The notes beneath the pieces were generated by a model. That model was given only the letters and a program-made list of their open reading frames with translations. It was not told the origin of the DNA and made no database searches. Below, one piece after another: positions 23,374-33,441 of a DNA stretch of 44,181 nt. Numbering within the stretch: position 1 is the first letter of the stretch; every line of letters starts with the position of its first letter. The DNA is from Acinetobacter haemolyticus (GTDB taxonomy: Bacteria > Pseudomonadota > Gammaproteobacteria > Pseudomonadales > Moraxellaceae): contig NZ_OVCN01000024.1 in NCBI RefSeq assembly GCF_900406815.1, positions 1 to 44,181 on the forward strand, written 5' to 3'. A program made the position numbers and the translations under genes.

Positions 23374-24522
23374 ATGAATATGGCATTAGAATTTAAAACA
23401 GCATCAAAATCAGCTCATTTAACACCTGAGCAAGTTGCAGAGTTTGGCCGCCGTGTAGAAGAGATTCGTCTTGAGGTCATGCAGAACCTCGGTGAACAGG
23501 ATTCGAAATATATCTACAAAGTACGTAACTTTGTGCGTTATACCGAAATCGCATCACGTAGTATGTTGATGTTTGGAGGCTGGATTCCACCAGTATGGTT
23601 GGTCGGAACAGCAATGCTAGGTGTATCTAAGATCGTAGAAAACATGGAGCTTGGCCACAATGTCATGCATGGTCAGTTTGACTGGCTGAATGATCCAAGC
23701 TTACGCGGTGAAGACTATGATTGGGACAATACCTGTTCAGGTAATGACTGGCGTTATACCCATAACTATATGCACCATACCTACACCAATATCGTCGGTA
23801 AAGACCATGATGTCGGCTATGGTATTTTGCGAGTGAGTGAAGATCAGAAGTGGGAAGTACGCCACTTAGCTAATATTCCATTGGCATTGCAATTGATGTT
23901 CTTTTTCCAGTGGTATGTGGGCGTACAAAACTTACATTTGGAAGATGCTTTAGTCTATAAAACCAAAACCTGGAAACAGGTATGGGCAGACGCTGCTGAG
24001 TTCCGCAAAAAAGCGAAACGCCAAGTTTTAAAAGACTATGTATTTTTCCCTGCGATTGCGACCATTAATTTTATCCCTGTATTAGCCGGAAATGCAGTGG
24101 CGAATATTATCCGTAATCTTTGGTCATCAGCAGTGATTTTTAATGGTCACTTCACTGAAGATGCTGAAACTTTTGAAGCAGACAATACTGAAAATGAAAC
24201 CAAGGCTGAATGGTACTTACGTCAGATTCGTGGTTCAAGCAACTTCACAGGTGGGAAATGGATGCACTTTATGAGTGGTAACTTGAGCCATCAAATTGAA
24301 CATCATTTATTCCCTGATATGCCAGCCAACCGTTATGAAGAAGTTGCACCTAAAATCAGAGCATTATGTGCTGAATATGGGGTGAACTATAACGAAGCGA
24401 ACTTTATGAAGCAGTTCTGGACGGTTTGGGTACGTTTAGCCAAATGTTCATTGCCAAATGATGTCAGTAGCCATATTGCTCAAGCCATAAGCAAACTGAA
24501 AGCAAAATTGAAGTTTGCTTAA
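23374..24522 (+). CDS. desB: Membrane acyl-CoA/fatty acid delta-9 desaturase
   Basis: 382 residues from the ATG at 23374 (MNMALEFKTASK), with GAGGA eight bases upstream. Three histidine boxes that bind the di-iron centre are present: HNVMH (in MELGHNVMHGQFDW), HNYMHH, and HQIEHH near residue 300. Hydrophobic helices lie around 60-90 and 170-240. It inserts a double bond into acyl chains, with electrons from DesC. The pair is controlled by the divergent DesT-like repressor. It provides an oxygen-dependent route to unsaturated membrane lipids. Confidence 0.92.
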   Translation: MNMALEFKTASKSAHLTPEQVAEFGRRVEEIRLEVMQNLGEQDSKYIYKVRNFVRYTEIASRSMLMFGGWIPPVWLVGTAMLGVSKIVENMELGHNVMHGQFDWLNDPSLRGEDYDWDNTCSGNDWRYTHNYMHHTYTNIVGKDHDVGYGILRVSEDQKWEVRHLANIPLALQLMFFFQWYVGVQNLHLEDALVYKTKTWKQVWADAAEFRKKAKRQVLKDYVFFPAIATINFIPVLAGNAVANIIRNLWSSAVIFNGHFTEDAETFEADNTENETKAEWYLRQIRGSSNFTGGKWMHFMSGNLSHQIEHHLFPDMPANRYEEVAPKIRALCAEYGVNYNEANFMKQFWTVWVRLAKCSLPNDVSSHIAQAISKLKAKLKFA

Positions 24523-24572
24523 ATGAGTGAATTGTAACGAATAAGTAAAACTGAATAGATAGGCAAATGAGC

Positions 24573-24578
24573 TATACT
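24573..24578 (+). promoter_or_regulatory. Candidate rph -10 box
   Basis: TATACT stands 47 bases before the rph ATG. A weak -35 candidate, CTGAAT (24551-24556), lies 16 bases upstream. Transcription from here would begin inside the left arm of the hairpin at 24576-24605. Confidence 0.35.
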
Positions 24579-24608
24579 ATGGCGCAATTACATTTGTGCC
24601 ATAGTTTT
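24576..24608 (+). terminator. Probable desCB terminator overlapping the rph promoter
   Basis: A 12-bp stem (one G-T pair), ACTATGGCGCAA at 24576-24587 and TTGTGCCATAGT at 24594-24605, is followed by TTTT. It lies 53 bases after desB. The T tract is short. Its right end is only 12 bases before the rph ATG. Confidence 0.6.
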
Positions 24609-24619
24609 AAGGAATCATT

Positions 24620-25336
24620 ATGCGTATTGACCAGAGAGCATTAGACCAATTACGAGAGGTAAAAATTACCCGTAACTATACCCGTTACGCTGAAGGTTCA
24701 GTTTTGGTTGAGTTTGGTCATACCAAAGTGCTGTGTACAGCAAGCATTGACAACTCTGTTCCACGTTTTTTAAAAGGACAGGGGCAAGGTTGGGTGACTG
24801 CTGAATATGGCATGTTACCGCGTTCAACACATACCCGTAGTGATCGTGAAGCGGCACGTGGTAAGCAAAGTGGTCGTACTCAAGAGATTCAACGTTTAAT
24901 TGGTCGTAGTTTACGTGCCATGGTGGATTTGAAGAAGTTAGGTGAAAACACCATTACGATTGACTGTGATGTGATCCAAGCGGATGGCGGAACGCGTACC
25001 GCAGCAATTACAGGTGCAGCAGTGGCTTTGGTTGATGCAATGAATGTATTGCTGAGCAACAAAAAAATTAAACAAGACCCTTTAAAAGGTCTGATCGCTG
25101 CAATCTCGGTGGGAATGTATCAAGACGAAGTTCTCCTCGATTTATGCTACGAAGAAGATTCAAATTGCCAAACGGATTTAAACGTGGTGATGACACAAGC
25201 GGGTGAATTTATTGAAATTCAGGGAACGGCGGAAGATAAGCCGTTTACTCGCCAACAGTGTAATGCCATGTTAGAGCTTGCAGAAAAAGGAATCGCAGAA
25301 TTGATTCAAAAGCAACAGCAAGCACTCGGTTGGTAA
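24620..25336 (+). CDS. rph: Ribonuclease PH
   Basis: 238 residues, the same length as E. coli RNase PH. It is a phosphorolytic 3'-5' exoribonuclease that trims tRNA 3' ends. Landmarks are the start [83 protein letters not shown] (substrate and phosphate-binding Arg residues), and [24 protein letters not shown] precedes the ATG by seven bases. It ends at a strong terminator. Confidence 0.97.
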   Translation: MRIDQRALDQLREVKITRNYTRYAEGSVLVEFGHTKVLCTASIDNSVPRFLKGQGQGWVTAEYGMLPRSTHTRSDREAARGKQSGRTQEIQRLIGRSLRAMVDLKKLGENTITIDCDVIQADGGTRTAAITGAAVALVDAMNVLLSNKKIKQDPLKGLIAAISVGMYQDEVLLDLCYEEDSNCQTDLNVVMTQAGEFIEIQGTAEDKPFTRQQCNAMLELAEKGIAELIQKQQQALGW

Positions 25337-25354
25337 GTTCCAGTTGATAGTGCG

Positions 25355-25387
25355 GGCGGTCTGGTTTTTTTAGACCGCCTTTTTTTT
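25355..25387 (+). terminator. Intrinsic terminator of rph
   Basis: An 8-bp GC-rich stem, GGCGGTCT (25355-25362) and AGACCGCC (25372-25379), is followed by eight T. It starts 18 bases after the stop. Confidence 0.94.
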
Positions 25388-25483
25388 ATCGATGAAGATG
25401 TCATCGAATTGCTATAAATCCATCATTGAACTGTCATTTACATTGTATTGACTATCTGCACGAATATTTTAACGGATAGCAAA

Positions 25484-25627
25484 ATGCGATATTTCTTATT
25501 AGCCCTGTTAAGCAGTAGCTTTCTCTTATTAAGCGCATGCGACGAAAATAATAATGGCGATACCAATAACACAACGCCAGATCCAAAGCCGCCAACATCA
25601 AACTGCAAAATTCATTGTGCCCCATAA
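25484..25627 (+). CDS. Small lipoprotein (47 aa) upstream of phospholipase C
   Basis: Read directly from the sequence: MRYFLLALLSSSFLLLSAC, then a short Asn/Thr/Pro/Asp-rich tail with Cys41 and Cys45, ending HCAP. The lipobox LLSAC predicts cleavage before Cys19, leaving a mature lipopeptide of 29 residues. The next residue is Asp (CD). In E. coli Asp at +2 keeps lipoproteins in the inner membrane; whether that holds in Acinetobacter is uncertain. It ends 26 bases before the phospholipase C start, so the two are probably co-transcribed. I know no function. The two C-terminal Cys could form a disulfide. Confidence 0.7.
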   Translation: MRYFLLALLSSSFLLLSACDENNNGDTNNTTPDPKPPTSNCKIHCAP

Positions 25628-25653
25628 GAACAATAATTAAGGACATATAACCC

Positions 25654-27834
25654 ATGAATCGTCGTGATTTTTTATTGAATTCAACCAAAGCTTTGTTTGG
25701 AACAGCAGCACTTACGAGTTTTCCACTCAGTATCCAAAAAGCCCTCGCTATCGATGCCAAAGTGGAAACTGGGACGATCAAAGATGTCAAACATGTGGTG
25801 ATTTTGACCCAAGAAAACCGTTCTTTTGATAATTATTTTGGCACATTGAAAGGAGTACGAGGTTTTGGTGATCGCTTCACTATTCCTCTTAGCCAAAAGC
25901 GAAAGGTTTGGGAGCAGTATGACGCAAATAAAAACAAAGTTTATCCATATCACTTGGACAGCACTCAGGGCAATGCCCAACGAGTAAGTGGAACGCCCCA
26001 TTCATGGACAGATGGTCAGTTTGCTTGGGATCATGGTCGCATGGGGGATTGGGTTAAATACAAACAACCTCATTCAATGGGTTACTACAAACAACAAGAA
26101 GTTGAGTTTCAATTCGCCTTAGCGAATGCTTTTACCTTATGTGATGCATACCACTGTGCGATGCATACAGGAACAAATTCAAATCGTATGTTTATTTGGA
26201 CAGGAACCAATGGTCCAACTGCAGCAAATGTTGCAAGTGTAGTCAATGATCTAGATTCAATTGGATCATCTTTGATTGGATATGATTGGACGACCTATCC
26301 AGAGCGGTTACAACAAGCGGATGTGACATGGAAAGTTTATCAAAATATGCCAGATAACTTTACCGATAATCCTTTAGCTGGCTTTAAAAAGTACCGCCGT
26401 GCCAATGAATTATCGGGTAAACCTGTCAATCATATTACCGCTTGCCCAGCTTATGATCCTGCGATTGATACCCATCAACCTTTATATAAAGGGATAGCCA
26501 ATACCATGCCAGATGGTGGTTTTTTGGCTTCATTTAAAGATGATATTGCTCAAGGACAATTGCCACAAGTGAGTTGGGTAATTGCACCAGCAACTTATAG
26601 TGAGCATCCTGGTCCCTCTAGTCCAGTACAGGGTGCTTGGTATATCCAAGAGGCTTTAAATGCGCTCACAGACAATCCTGAACTCTGGAGCCAGACAGTC
26701 TTCTTAATTAATTTTGATGAGAATGATGGTTTCTTTGACCATGTACCATCTCCTAGCGCGCCATCGAAGGATGCCTCGGGGACAGTACATGGAAAGTCGA
26801 CTTTAAATGAAGAGCAGATGTCCTATGAATATGCGACACATGGCAAAGCCTCTTTAGGCCAACCAAACTTTACTGATCCAAAAGTGAGTAATGGGATCGG
26901 CGTTTATGGTCCTGGTGTCCGAGTACCGATGTATATTCTTTCCCCATGGAGTCGTGGCGGATGGGTGAATTCACAAGTATTTGACCACTCTTCAGTAATC
27001 CGATTTTTGGAGCAATGTTTTGGTGTGGAAGAGCCAAATATTAGTCCATATCGTCGAGCGGTGTGTGGTGACTTAACCTCAGCTTTTGATTTTAAAACAC
27101 CCAATCTTTTACCTTTGCCAAATCTTGTAGGGCAGAAAAGTAAAGCTGAGGCAGATGCGATTCGTAAAGCACAAGAGCGTTTGGCGCAAGTCAGTCGTCC
27201 TTCAAATCAAAGTCATCCAGTGCAAGAGATGGGTATTCGTCCATCACGAGCTTTGCCTTATGTTTTGCATAGCAGCGCAAAAGTTGATGTATCGAATAAA
27301 ACGGTGCAGCTCATGTTTTCAAATACAGGAACACACGCCGCAGTCTTTCATGTATATAACAAATTAAATTTAGAGGCGATTCCACGTCGATATATGGTTG
27401 AGGCGGGTCAGCAATTGGATGATGTATGGCAGACTCAAGATGAACAGTACGATTTATGGGTATTGGGACCCAATGGTTTTCATCGCCATTTCACTGGAAA
27501 TTTGACCCAGTCGATACAAATCCAAGCACAGCCAGAGATTCGCGTGTGTATGGAGGAGTGCGACCCTAAACTAATCTTGAAAGTACGGAATGAGGGTATG
27601 CAGACTGCCAAGCTGATTGTAAAAGCCAATGCCTATTTACCTAATCAAACATGGCAAATCGAAACGACAGCCACTGAGAAAGAATTAAACTGGGAGATGT
27701 CTGACTTTGGTGGTTGGTATGATTTTACCGTGAGCATTGAAAATGATCCAAGTTACAGCCGACGCTTTGCAGGCCGTATTGAAACCAATCAAGACTCTAT
27801 TTCAGATCCATATATGGGTTTTATTGAAACCTAG
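25654..27834 (+). CDS. plc: Phosphocholine-specific phospholipase C
   Basis: A 726-residue secreted enzyme of the acid-phosphatase-like phospholipase C family (PlcH/PlcN of Pseudomonas). The N-terminus MNRRDFLLNSTKALFGTAAL is a Tat signal, so it is exported folded. The catalytic domain begins with HVVILTQENRSFDNYFGTLKGVRGF and includes NFDENDGFFDHVPSPSAP and HPGPSSPVQGAW. Two C-terminal domains of the bacterial PLC type follow (about 520-610 and 620-715). It cleaves phosphatidylcholine or sphingomyelin; Acinetobacter homologues are linked to cytotoxicity. It follows a small lipoprotein gene. Confidence 0.93.
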   Translation: MNRRDFLLNSTKALFGTAALTSFPLSIQKALAIDAKVETGTIKDVKHVVILTQENRSFDNYFGTLKGVRGFGDRFTIPLSQKRKVWEQYDANKNKVYPYHLDSTQGNAQRVSGTPHSWTDGQFAWDHGRMGDWVKYKQPHSMGYYKQQEVEFQFALANAFTLCDAYHCAMHTGTNSNRMFIWTGTNGPTAANVASVVNDLDSIGSSLIGYDWTTYPERLQQADVTWKVYQNMPDNFTDNPLAGFKKYRRANELSGKPVNHITACPAYDPAIDTHQPLYKGIANTMPDGGFLASFKDDIAQGQLPQVSWVIAPATYSEHPGPSSPVQGAWYIQEALNALTDNPELWSQTVFLINFDENDGFFDHVPSPSAPSKDASGTVHGKSTLNEEQMSYEYATHGKASLGQPNFTDPKVSNGIGVYGPGVRVPMYILSPWSRGGWVNSQVFDHSSVIRFLEQCFGVEEPNISPYRRAVCGDLTSAFDFKTPNLLPLPNLVGQKSKAEADAIRKAQERLAQVSRPSNQSHPVQEMGIRPSRALPYVLHSSAKVDVSNKTVQLMFSNTGTHAAVFHVYNKLNLEAIPRRYMVEAGQQLDDVWQTQDEQYDLWVLGPNGFHRHFTGNLTQSIQIQAQPEIRVCMEECDPKLILKVRNEGMQTAKLIVKANAYLPNQTWQIETTATEKELNWEMSDFGGWYDFTVSIENDPSYSRRFAGRIETNQDSISDPYMGFIET

Positions 27835-27857
27835 AGGCTTTCATTGATTTTGAATAG

Positions 27858-27903
27858 TCATCCATAGGCAGTCTAACGGAGATGTTAGGCTGCTTATGGA
27901 TGA
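27858..27903. terminator. Long hairpin between convergent genes, probable bidirectional terminator
   Basis: TCATCCATA (27858-27866) pairs with TATGGATGA (27895-27903). Pairing continues inward through GGCAGTCTAAC against GTTAGGCTGCT with two G-T pairs, about 20 bp in all, with a 6-base loop. No T tract follows. It lies 24 bases after plc and 5 bases before the stop of the minus-strand gene. Confidence 0.6.
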
Positions 27904-27907
27904 AATA

Positions 27908-28159
27908 CTAACGAATAAGGAACCAGTAGACACAGAATAAAATAATAAACAGCCAAGCCAGAAAACCGACAATACACACTTCATCGCTATCAAATCTTAC
28001 ACGCTGATGTCGACGATAAAAATGGACAAGACAATATCCCGTCGTACGAAATAATCCTTCAACAATAATTTGTCCAATGATCCTAAAAATAATGTCGATA
28101 AAAATGAATCTGAGAATTTTAAAAATGACATGAAATACGCTTTCAAATATGCTGTCCAT
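27908..28159 (-). CDS. Small hypothetical membrane protein (83 aa)
   Basis: I do not recognise the family. The protein has a hydrophobic N-terminal half (FESVFHVIFKILRFIFIDIIFRIIGQIIVEG, amphipathic or membrane-embedded), a basic loop (HFYRRHQRVRFDSDEV) and a strong C-terminal transmembrane helix (IVGFLAWLFIILFCVYWFLI). The ribosome site is weak. The long hairpin behind it and its clean membrane pattern support coding, but there is no functional hint. It converges with plc. Confidence 0.55.
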   Translation of the reverse strand: MDSIFESVFHVIFKILRFIFIDIIFRIIGQIIVEGLFRTTGYCLVHFYRRHQRVRFDSDEVCIVGFLAWLFIILFCVYWFLIR

Positions 28160-28355
28160 CTTGTTTAATTAATTTTTATTTTAAATTGAGATGTTTAGCA
28201 TTATATGCGTGTATGAAATAAAACGAAAGTAGCCCGAACATCTCTCGGAAACATAAGCGCAATCAGCTTTTGCATAAAGTAACAGAGCGTCTCTGATTTA
28301 TCCCATTTTATTTTGATAGATTGAGCAAAAATTGAAATGAAGAACAATAGGGGAA

Positions 28356-29413
<1,058 letters not shown>

Positions 29414-29535
29414 CTAAAAAACTTGGGGCTTATATTAGCACCCTCGGCTTAAAAAATAAGTATTTCATCTCGATTATTCTGGATAAAGCATGTCAAAATG
29501 GAAACATAAATATTAAATTGCTGATTCGAGTCACA

Positions 29536-30102
29536 ATGTCACAATCTAGATTTACGCAAGTGCAAGATGGAATATTATTGGGTGCAACACAGATTGCATC
29601 ACCAAATTTTAATGTACGCCCCCCTGATACCGATATTCAATTGATTGTGATCCATAACATCAGCTTACCGCCGTCGCAGTTTGGTGGTGGTTATATTCAG
29701 CAGTTTTTTCAGAATCAATTGGACTGGTCTGTGCACCCTTATTTTCAGACCATTGAAGGTATGCAGGTGTCCGCACATCTTTTGATTTTACGTACAGGTG
29801 AAGTGATTCAATTTGTGAACTTTCATGATCGTTCGTGGCATGCAGGACGTTCTAGCTATCTCGCTCAAAAAGAATGTAATGATTATTCGATTGGGATTGA
29901 GCTAGAGGGGAGTGATGATCTGCCATTTGAGCCTGAACAATATCAAGCCTTAGTTGAGGTGGTGCACACACTGCGTCAAGCATATCCTAAGATTCAACGC
30001 CATATTGCAGGGCATTCGGATATTGCACCTCAGCGTAAAACTGATCCAGGCCCATATTTTGATTGGCAATTATTTCGTAATATGCTCGCGAAACACAAAT
30101 GA
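29536..30102 (+). CDS. ampD: 1,6-anhydro-N-acetylmuramyl-L-alanine amidase AmpD
   Basis: 188 residues from the ATG at 29536 (MSQSRFTQVQDG), the normal AmpD length; the frame is open to 29410 but the extra 42 residues look like leader sequence. Zinc ligands of the amidase_2 fold are His in LIVIHNIS and the His and Asp of IAGHSDIAPQRKTDPGPYFDW; WHAG and SIGIELEG are also typical. It removes peptides from cytosolic anhydro-muropeptides in peptidoglycan recycling. It links functionally to MupP (18339-19037). There is no signal peptide. Confidence 0.95.
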   Translation: MSQSRFTQVQDGILLGATQIASPNFNVRPPDTDIQLIVIHNISLPPSQFGGGYIQQFFQNQLDWSVHPYFQTIEGMQVSAHLLILRTGEVIQFVNFHDRSWHAGRSSYLAQKECNDYSIGIELEGSDDLPFEPEQYQALVEVVHTLRQAYPKIQRHIAGHSDIAPQRKTDPGPYFDWQLFRNMLAKHK

Positions 30103-30199
30103 AGTGAAAAAACAGCATCAGATTTATGATTCTACAACGAAATTTGTTTGAACTTTTATTACAATAACGCTTTTGAAAAATAAGCCGTAGGTGAGTGCG

Positions 30200-31741
30200 A
30201 TGGCATTGTGGCGATCGACTGTTATTGTCAGTGCAATGACGATGTTATCTCGAGTACTTGGATTGGTACGAGACATTGTACTGCTCAATGTTTTTGGTGC
30301 AGGTAAGGACTTCGATACCTTTGTCGTGGCGTTTCGTATTCCCAACTTTTTTCGACGGTTGTTTGCGGAAGGGGCATTTTCACAAGCTTTTATTCCTGTT
30401 TTGACGGAATATAAAACCAGTCGTACCCATGCTGAAGTCCAAATTCTCATTAGCCGTGTGTTTGGATGTTTATTGACGGCAATGTCACTGCTGACGCTGA
30501 TTGCAATGATTGCTGCACCTGTGATCATCTATATCTATGCACCTGGCTTTCATAAAGATCCAGAAAAATTTGCACTTGCGGTAGATTTGTTTCGCCTCAC
30601 TATTCCTTATTTGATGTTTATGTCACTGACGGCTTTTGCCAGCAGTATTTTAAATAGTTATGGCTCTTTTGCCTCACCTGCATTTGCCCCCGTATTACTG
30701 AACATTGCAATGATCGCAGGTGCATGGTGGCTGACACCTTTTATGGCAGAACCGATCATGGCGCTAGGGTGGGCAGTGGTGGTAGCAGGTGTACTGCAAC
30801 TGGCGATCCAGATTCCTGAATTATGGAAAAAGAAATTATTGATTCCACCAAAAGTTGACTTTAAACACGAAGGTGTGGATCGCATCTTAAAATTAATGCT
30901 ACCCGCATTATTTGGTGTTTCTGTCACGCAAATCAATTTATTACTGAATACCATCTGGGCATCGTTTATGCAAGATGGGTCAGTGTCGTGGTTGTATAGT
31001 GCTGAACGTATGACTGAGCTGCCATTAGGTCTGATTGGGGTCGCGATTGGTACCGTGATTTTACCTTCATTGTCGGCTCGTCATGCGGAACAGGATCAAA
31101 CAAAGTTTAGAGGAATGTTGGATTGGGCAGCAAAGATCATCATGTTGGTGGGCATTCCAGCCAGCATCGCTTTATTTATGTTGTCTACACCGATTATTCA
31201 GGCCTTATTCCAACGCGGTGAGTTTACCTTACAAGATACTCAAATGACCGCTTTGGCCTTGCAATGTATGAGTGCAGGCGTCATTTCATTTATGCTGATC
31301 AAAGTTTTTGCCCCAGGATTTTATGCCCAGCAAGATACTAAGACACCTGTGCGTGTAGGCTTAATCGCTGTTGCTGCGAATGCGATTTTAAATGTTCTCT
31401 TCATTGGCTTATTCAAATTGAATGGCTGGGAGGCGGAGCACATGGCGTTGGCGATGGCGTCTTCAGGCTCGGCTTTAGTGAATGCAGGCTTACTCTATTA
31501 CTATTTGCATAAGCGCAATATTTATCGCTTTGGGGCACATTGGAAGAAACTCGCTTTCCAATTTAGTGTTGCCAATATCGTGATGATTGCTGCCTTGTGG
31601 TATGGCTTAACGTGGTATCAAGGTGATATTTCACAGTGGTTGCGTGTTGCTGAGGTTATGGGCTTATGTGTGATTGGCGTGGTTGCCTATGTAGTTGGAT
31701 TGGTGGTAACAGGATTTAGACCAAGACATTTGAAACATTAA
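30200..31741 (+). CDS. murJ: Lipid II flippase MurJ (MviN)
   Basis: 513 residues from the ATG at 30200 (MALWRSTVIVSAMTMLSRVLG), with TAGGTGAG upstream; a GTG at 30191 would add three residues. It is a MOP-superfamily protein with about 14 helices. The MurJ signature shows in LGLVRDIVLLNVFGAGKDFDTFVVAFRIPNFFRRLFAEGAFSQAFIPVL, with the conserved Arg and acidic residues of the central cavity. It flips lipid II across the inner membrane. In Acinetobacter it stands just before the fkpA/K-locus boundary, as here. Confidence 0.96.
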   Translation: MALWRSTVIVSAMTMLSRVLGLVRDIVLLNVFGAGKDFDTFVVAFRIPNFFRRLFAEGAFSQAFIPVLTEYKTSRTHAEVQILISRVFGCLLTAMSLLTLIAMIAAPVIIYIYAPGFHKDPEKFALAVDLFRLTIPYLMFMSLTAFASSILNSYGSFASPAFAPVLLNIAMIAGAWWLTPFMAEPIMALGWAVVVAGVLQLAIQIPELWKKKLLIPPKVDFKHEGVDRILKLMLPALFGVSVTQINLLLNTIWASFMQDGSVSWLYSAERMTELPLGLIGVAIGTVILPSLSARHAEQDQTKFRGMLDWAAKIIMLVGIPASIALFMLSTPIIQALFQRGEFTLQDTQMTALALQCMSAGVISFMLIKVFAPGFYAQQDTKTPVRVGLIAVAANAILNVLFIGLFKLNGWEAEHMALAMASSGSALVNAGLLYYYLHKRNIYRFGAHWKKLAFQFSVANIVMIAALWYGLTWYQGDISQWLRVAEVMGLCVIGVVAYVVGLVVTGFRPRHLKH

Positions 31742-31757
31742 ATATAAGTGTTAAAAG

Positions 31758-31780
31758 CCCCCTCCTTTTATAAAGGAGGG
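31758..31780. terminator. Bidirectional terminator between murJ and fkpA
   Basis: CCCTCCTTT (31760-31768) and AAAGGAGGG (31772-31780) form a 9-bp stem with a 3-base loop between convergent genes. Only the minus strand is followed by a short T tract (GGCTTTTAA). Confidence 0.7.
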
Positions 31781-31793
31781 AGACAAAATTAAA

Positions 31794-32477
31794 TTATTTT
31801 ACTTCGATGAGCTCAATTTCAAAAATCAGTGTGCTGTTTGGACCAATCGCGTCACCTGCACCGACTTCACCATACGCGAGATTCGAAGGAATAAAGAAAC
31901 GACTTTTACCCCCTTCTTTCATGGTTTGTAGACCTTCAGTCCAGCCTGGAATTACTTGACTGAGTTTAAATTCGACTGGTTGATTGCGGGCAATTGAACT
32001 ATCAAAAACGGTACCATCAAGTAAACGTCCTTCATAGTTAACCTTTACCGTTGCACTTGCTTTAGGTGACTTTCCTTTGCCTGCTTGCAGTACTTGATAC
32101 TGTAAACCTGATCTCGTGGTTACTATATTGGCTTTTTTACGATTTTCTATTAAGAACGCTTTACCGAGTTTATCATTTTCTTGGGCAAGCTCTTGAAACT
32201 CAACCAGTTGTTTGGCTTCTATGCGTTTTTTATACTGATTGAGGACATTGGCCATTTCTTCATCGCTTAAGGATGCTGGCTTGCCTTGAGTCGCTTCTTT
32301 TAAGCCTTGTATAAAAGCCTCAATATTTAAATCTTTGAGGGTATTTGCATTGCCTTTACCCATTAAATAACCGTAGCTATAACCCAACTGCTCTTGTTGC
32401 GGGCTTTTCAAAGTGATTGGTGCAGCATAAGCGCTACCCATCAGCATACTCATTAAAATTAAACTAAATTTTTTCAT
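31794..32477 (-). CDS. fkpA: FKBP-type peptidyl-prolyl cis-trans isomerase, exported (FkpA/Mip type)
   Basis: 227 residues. A Sec signal peptide ([17 protein letters not shown]) is followed by the helical Mip/FkpA dimerisation domain (about 20-115, rich in Lys, Glu and Gln). The C-terminal FKBP domain (about 125-227) starts [18 protein letters not shown] and includes [38 protein letters not shown] and the end [14 protein letters not shown]. It should fold periplasmic or outer-membrane proteins. In Acinetobacter, fkpA is the conserved left border of the capsule locus. It is a paralogue of its upstream neighbour. Confidence 0.93.
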   Translation of the reverse strand: MKKFSLILMSMLMGSAYAAPITLKSPQQEQLGYSYGYLMGKGNANTLKDLNIEAFIQGLKEATQGKPASLSDEEMANVLNQYKKRIEAKQLVEFQELAQENDKLGKAFLIENRKKANIVTTRSGLQYQVLQAGKGKSPKASATVKVNYEGRLLDGTVFDSSIARNQPVEFKLSQVIPGWTEGLQTMKEGGKSRFFIPSNLAYGEVGAGDAIGPNSTLIFEIELIEVK

Positions 32478-32499
32478 TATTTCTTCCAGAATGCTTTTC

Positions 32500-32530
32500 C
32501 AAAAATAAGGGAGAGCACATGCTCTCCCTA
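32500..32530 (-). terminator. Intrinsic terminator between the two FKBP genes
   Basis: AGGGAGAGCA (32508-32517) and TGCTCTCCCT (32520-32529) pair over most of their length, leaving a tight ACAT loop. The minus strand continues TATTTTTGG. It is placed right behind the upstream FKBP gene, so the two paralogues are probably separate units. Confidence 0.85.
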
Positions 32531-32536
32531 TATCTA

Positions 32537-33244
32537 TTATTTAACCGTGATGAGTTCGACATCAAAAATCAAAGTGCTATTTGGTGGAATAGAACCAGGA
32601 ACTCCCTGAGCACCATAACCTAAGTTTGCAGGAATGTATAAAGTTGCTTTACCGCCTTCTTTCATCAATTGTAAGCCTTCGGTCCAACCAGGAATCACTT
32701 GATTGAGTGGGAATTCGATTGGCTCACCGCGATCATAAGAACTGTCAAATACCTTACCGTCAGTCAACTGACCTTTGTAATGTACTTTCACTACTGAAGC
32801 TGCAGTTGGCTGTTTACCTGTACCTTCTTTAGTAATTTTATATTGCAAGCCCGAAGCAGTGGTTTTGATGCCTTCTTTCTTGGCATTTTCCGTTAAGAAT
32901 GTATTGCTGGTTGCTTCAGCTTTTTGAGACTCTTCGATTTGCTTTTGTTGCATATCTTGTTGAAACGCTACGTAAGCGGCTTGTAACTCTTCCTCGGTAT
33001 AAGCAGCAGGTTTATCTGCATGTCCATCACGGAAACCTGTGATAAATGCGCTTGTTTCTAACTCTGGAGGAGTCTGTTTTGCTACTTCATAACCTAAGGC
33101 ATAACTAATTTTAGCAACTGGGGCTGCATTTTTATCAGCTTTACTACCAAGCTCAGTCGCAGGATGTTGAGTGGCATAATAAATTGGAACAAGGGCTGCA
33201 CCGCCTAAAACGGCTGCGACAATAACAGGTAACGCTTTACTCAT
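32537..33244 (-). CDS. FKBP-type peptidyl-prolyl cis-trans isomerase, second paralogue
   Basis: 235 residues from the ATG at 33244 ([24 protein letters not shown]), which begins a signal or anchor sequence; the frame is open to 33313. The N-terminal Mip-like helical domain (about 40-130) and the FKBP domain (about 135-235, [18 protein letters not shown] through [14 protein letters not shown]) match the neighbour fkpA domain by domain. Its N-terminal hydrophobic stretch has no clear cleavage site, so it may stay anchored in the inner membrane. Both lie directly beside the K locus. Confidence 0.9.
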   Translation of the reverse strand: MSKALPVIVAAVLGGAALVPIYYATQHPATELGSKADKNAAPVAKISYALGYEVAKQTPPELETSAFITGFRDGHADKPAAYTEEELQAAYVAFQQDMQQKQIEESQKAEATSNTFLTENAKKEGIKTTASGLQYKITKEGTGKQPTAASVVKVHYKGQLTDGKVFDSSYDRGEPIEFPLNQVIPGWTEGLQLMKEGGKATLYIPANLGYGAQGVPGSIPPNSTLIFDVELITVK

Positions 33245-33391
33245 GAGATGTCCAAAATTGAGATTTTGATAAAAAAATATGGCATTGATCTTAGCATGTC
33301 TCTGCTTTCGCATTGAATAACTGATCAGAAAAATGCGTGTATTTTTTATAGGCTTTATGTTTTTTAAAAGATGTCATTGTCTTGTTTTGCA

Positions 33392-33420
33392 ATAAAGCCA
33401 GATCATTGATCTGGCTTTAT
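33392..33420 (-). terminator. Terminator of the wza-wzb-wzc operon
   Basis: ATAAAGCCAGATCA (33392-33405) and TGATCTGGCTTTAT (33407-33420) are perfect complements; the physical loop will be a few bases. It lies about 20 bases after the wzc stop. The following T tract is short. Confidence 0.8.
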
Positions 33421-33441
33421 CATTATGCAAGCAGAGAGAAC

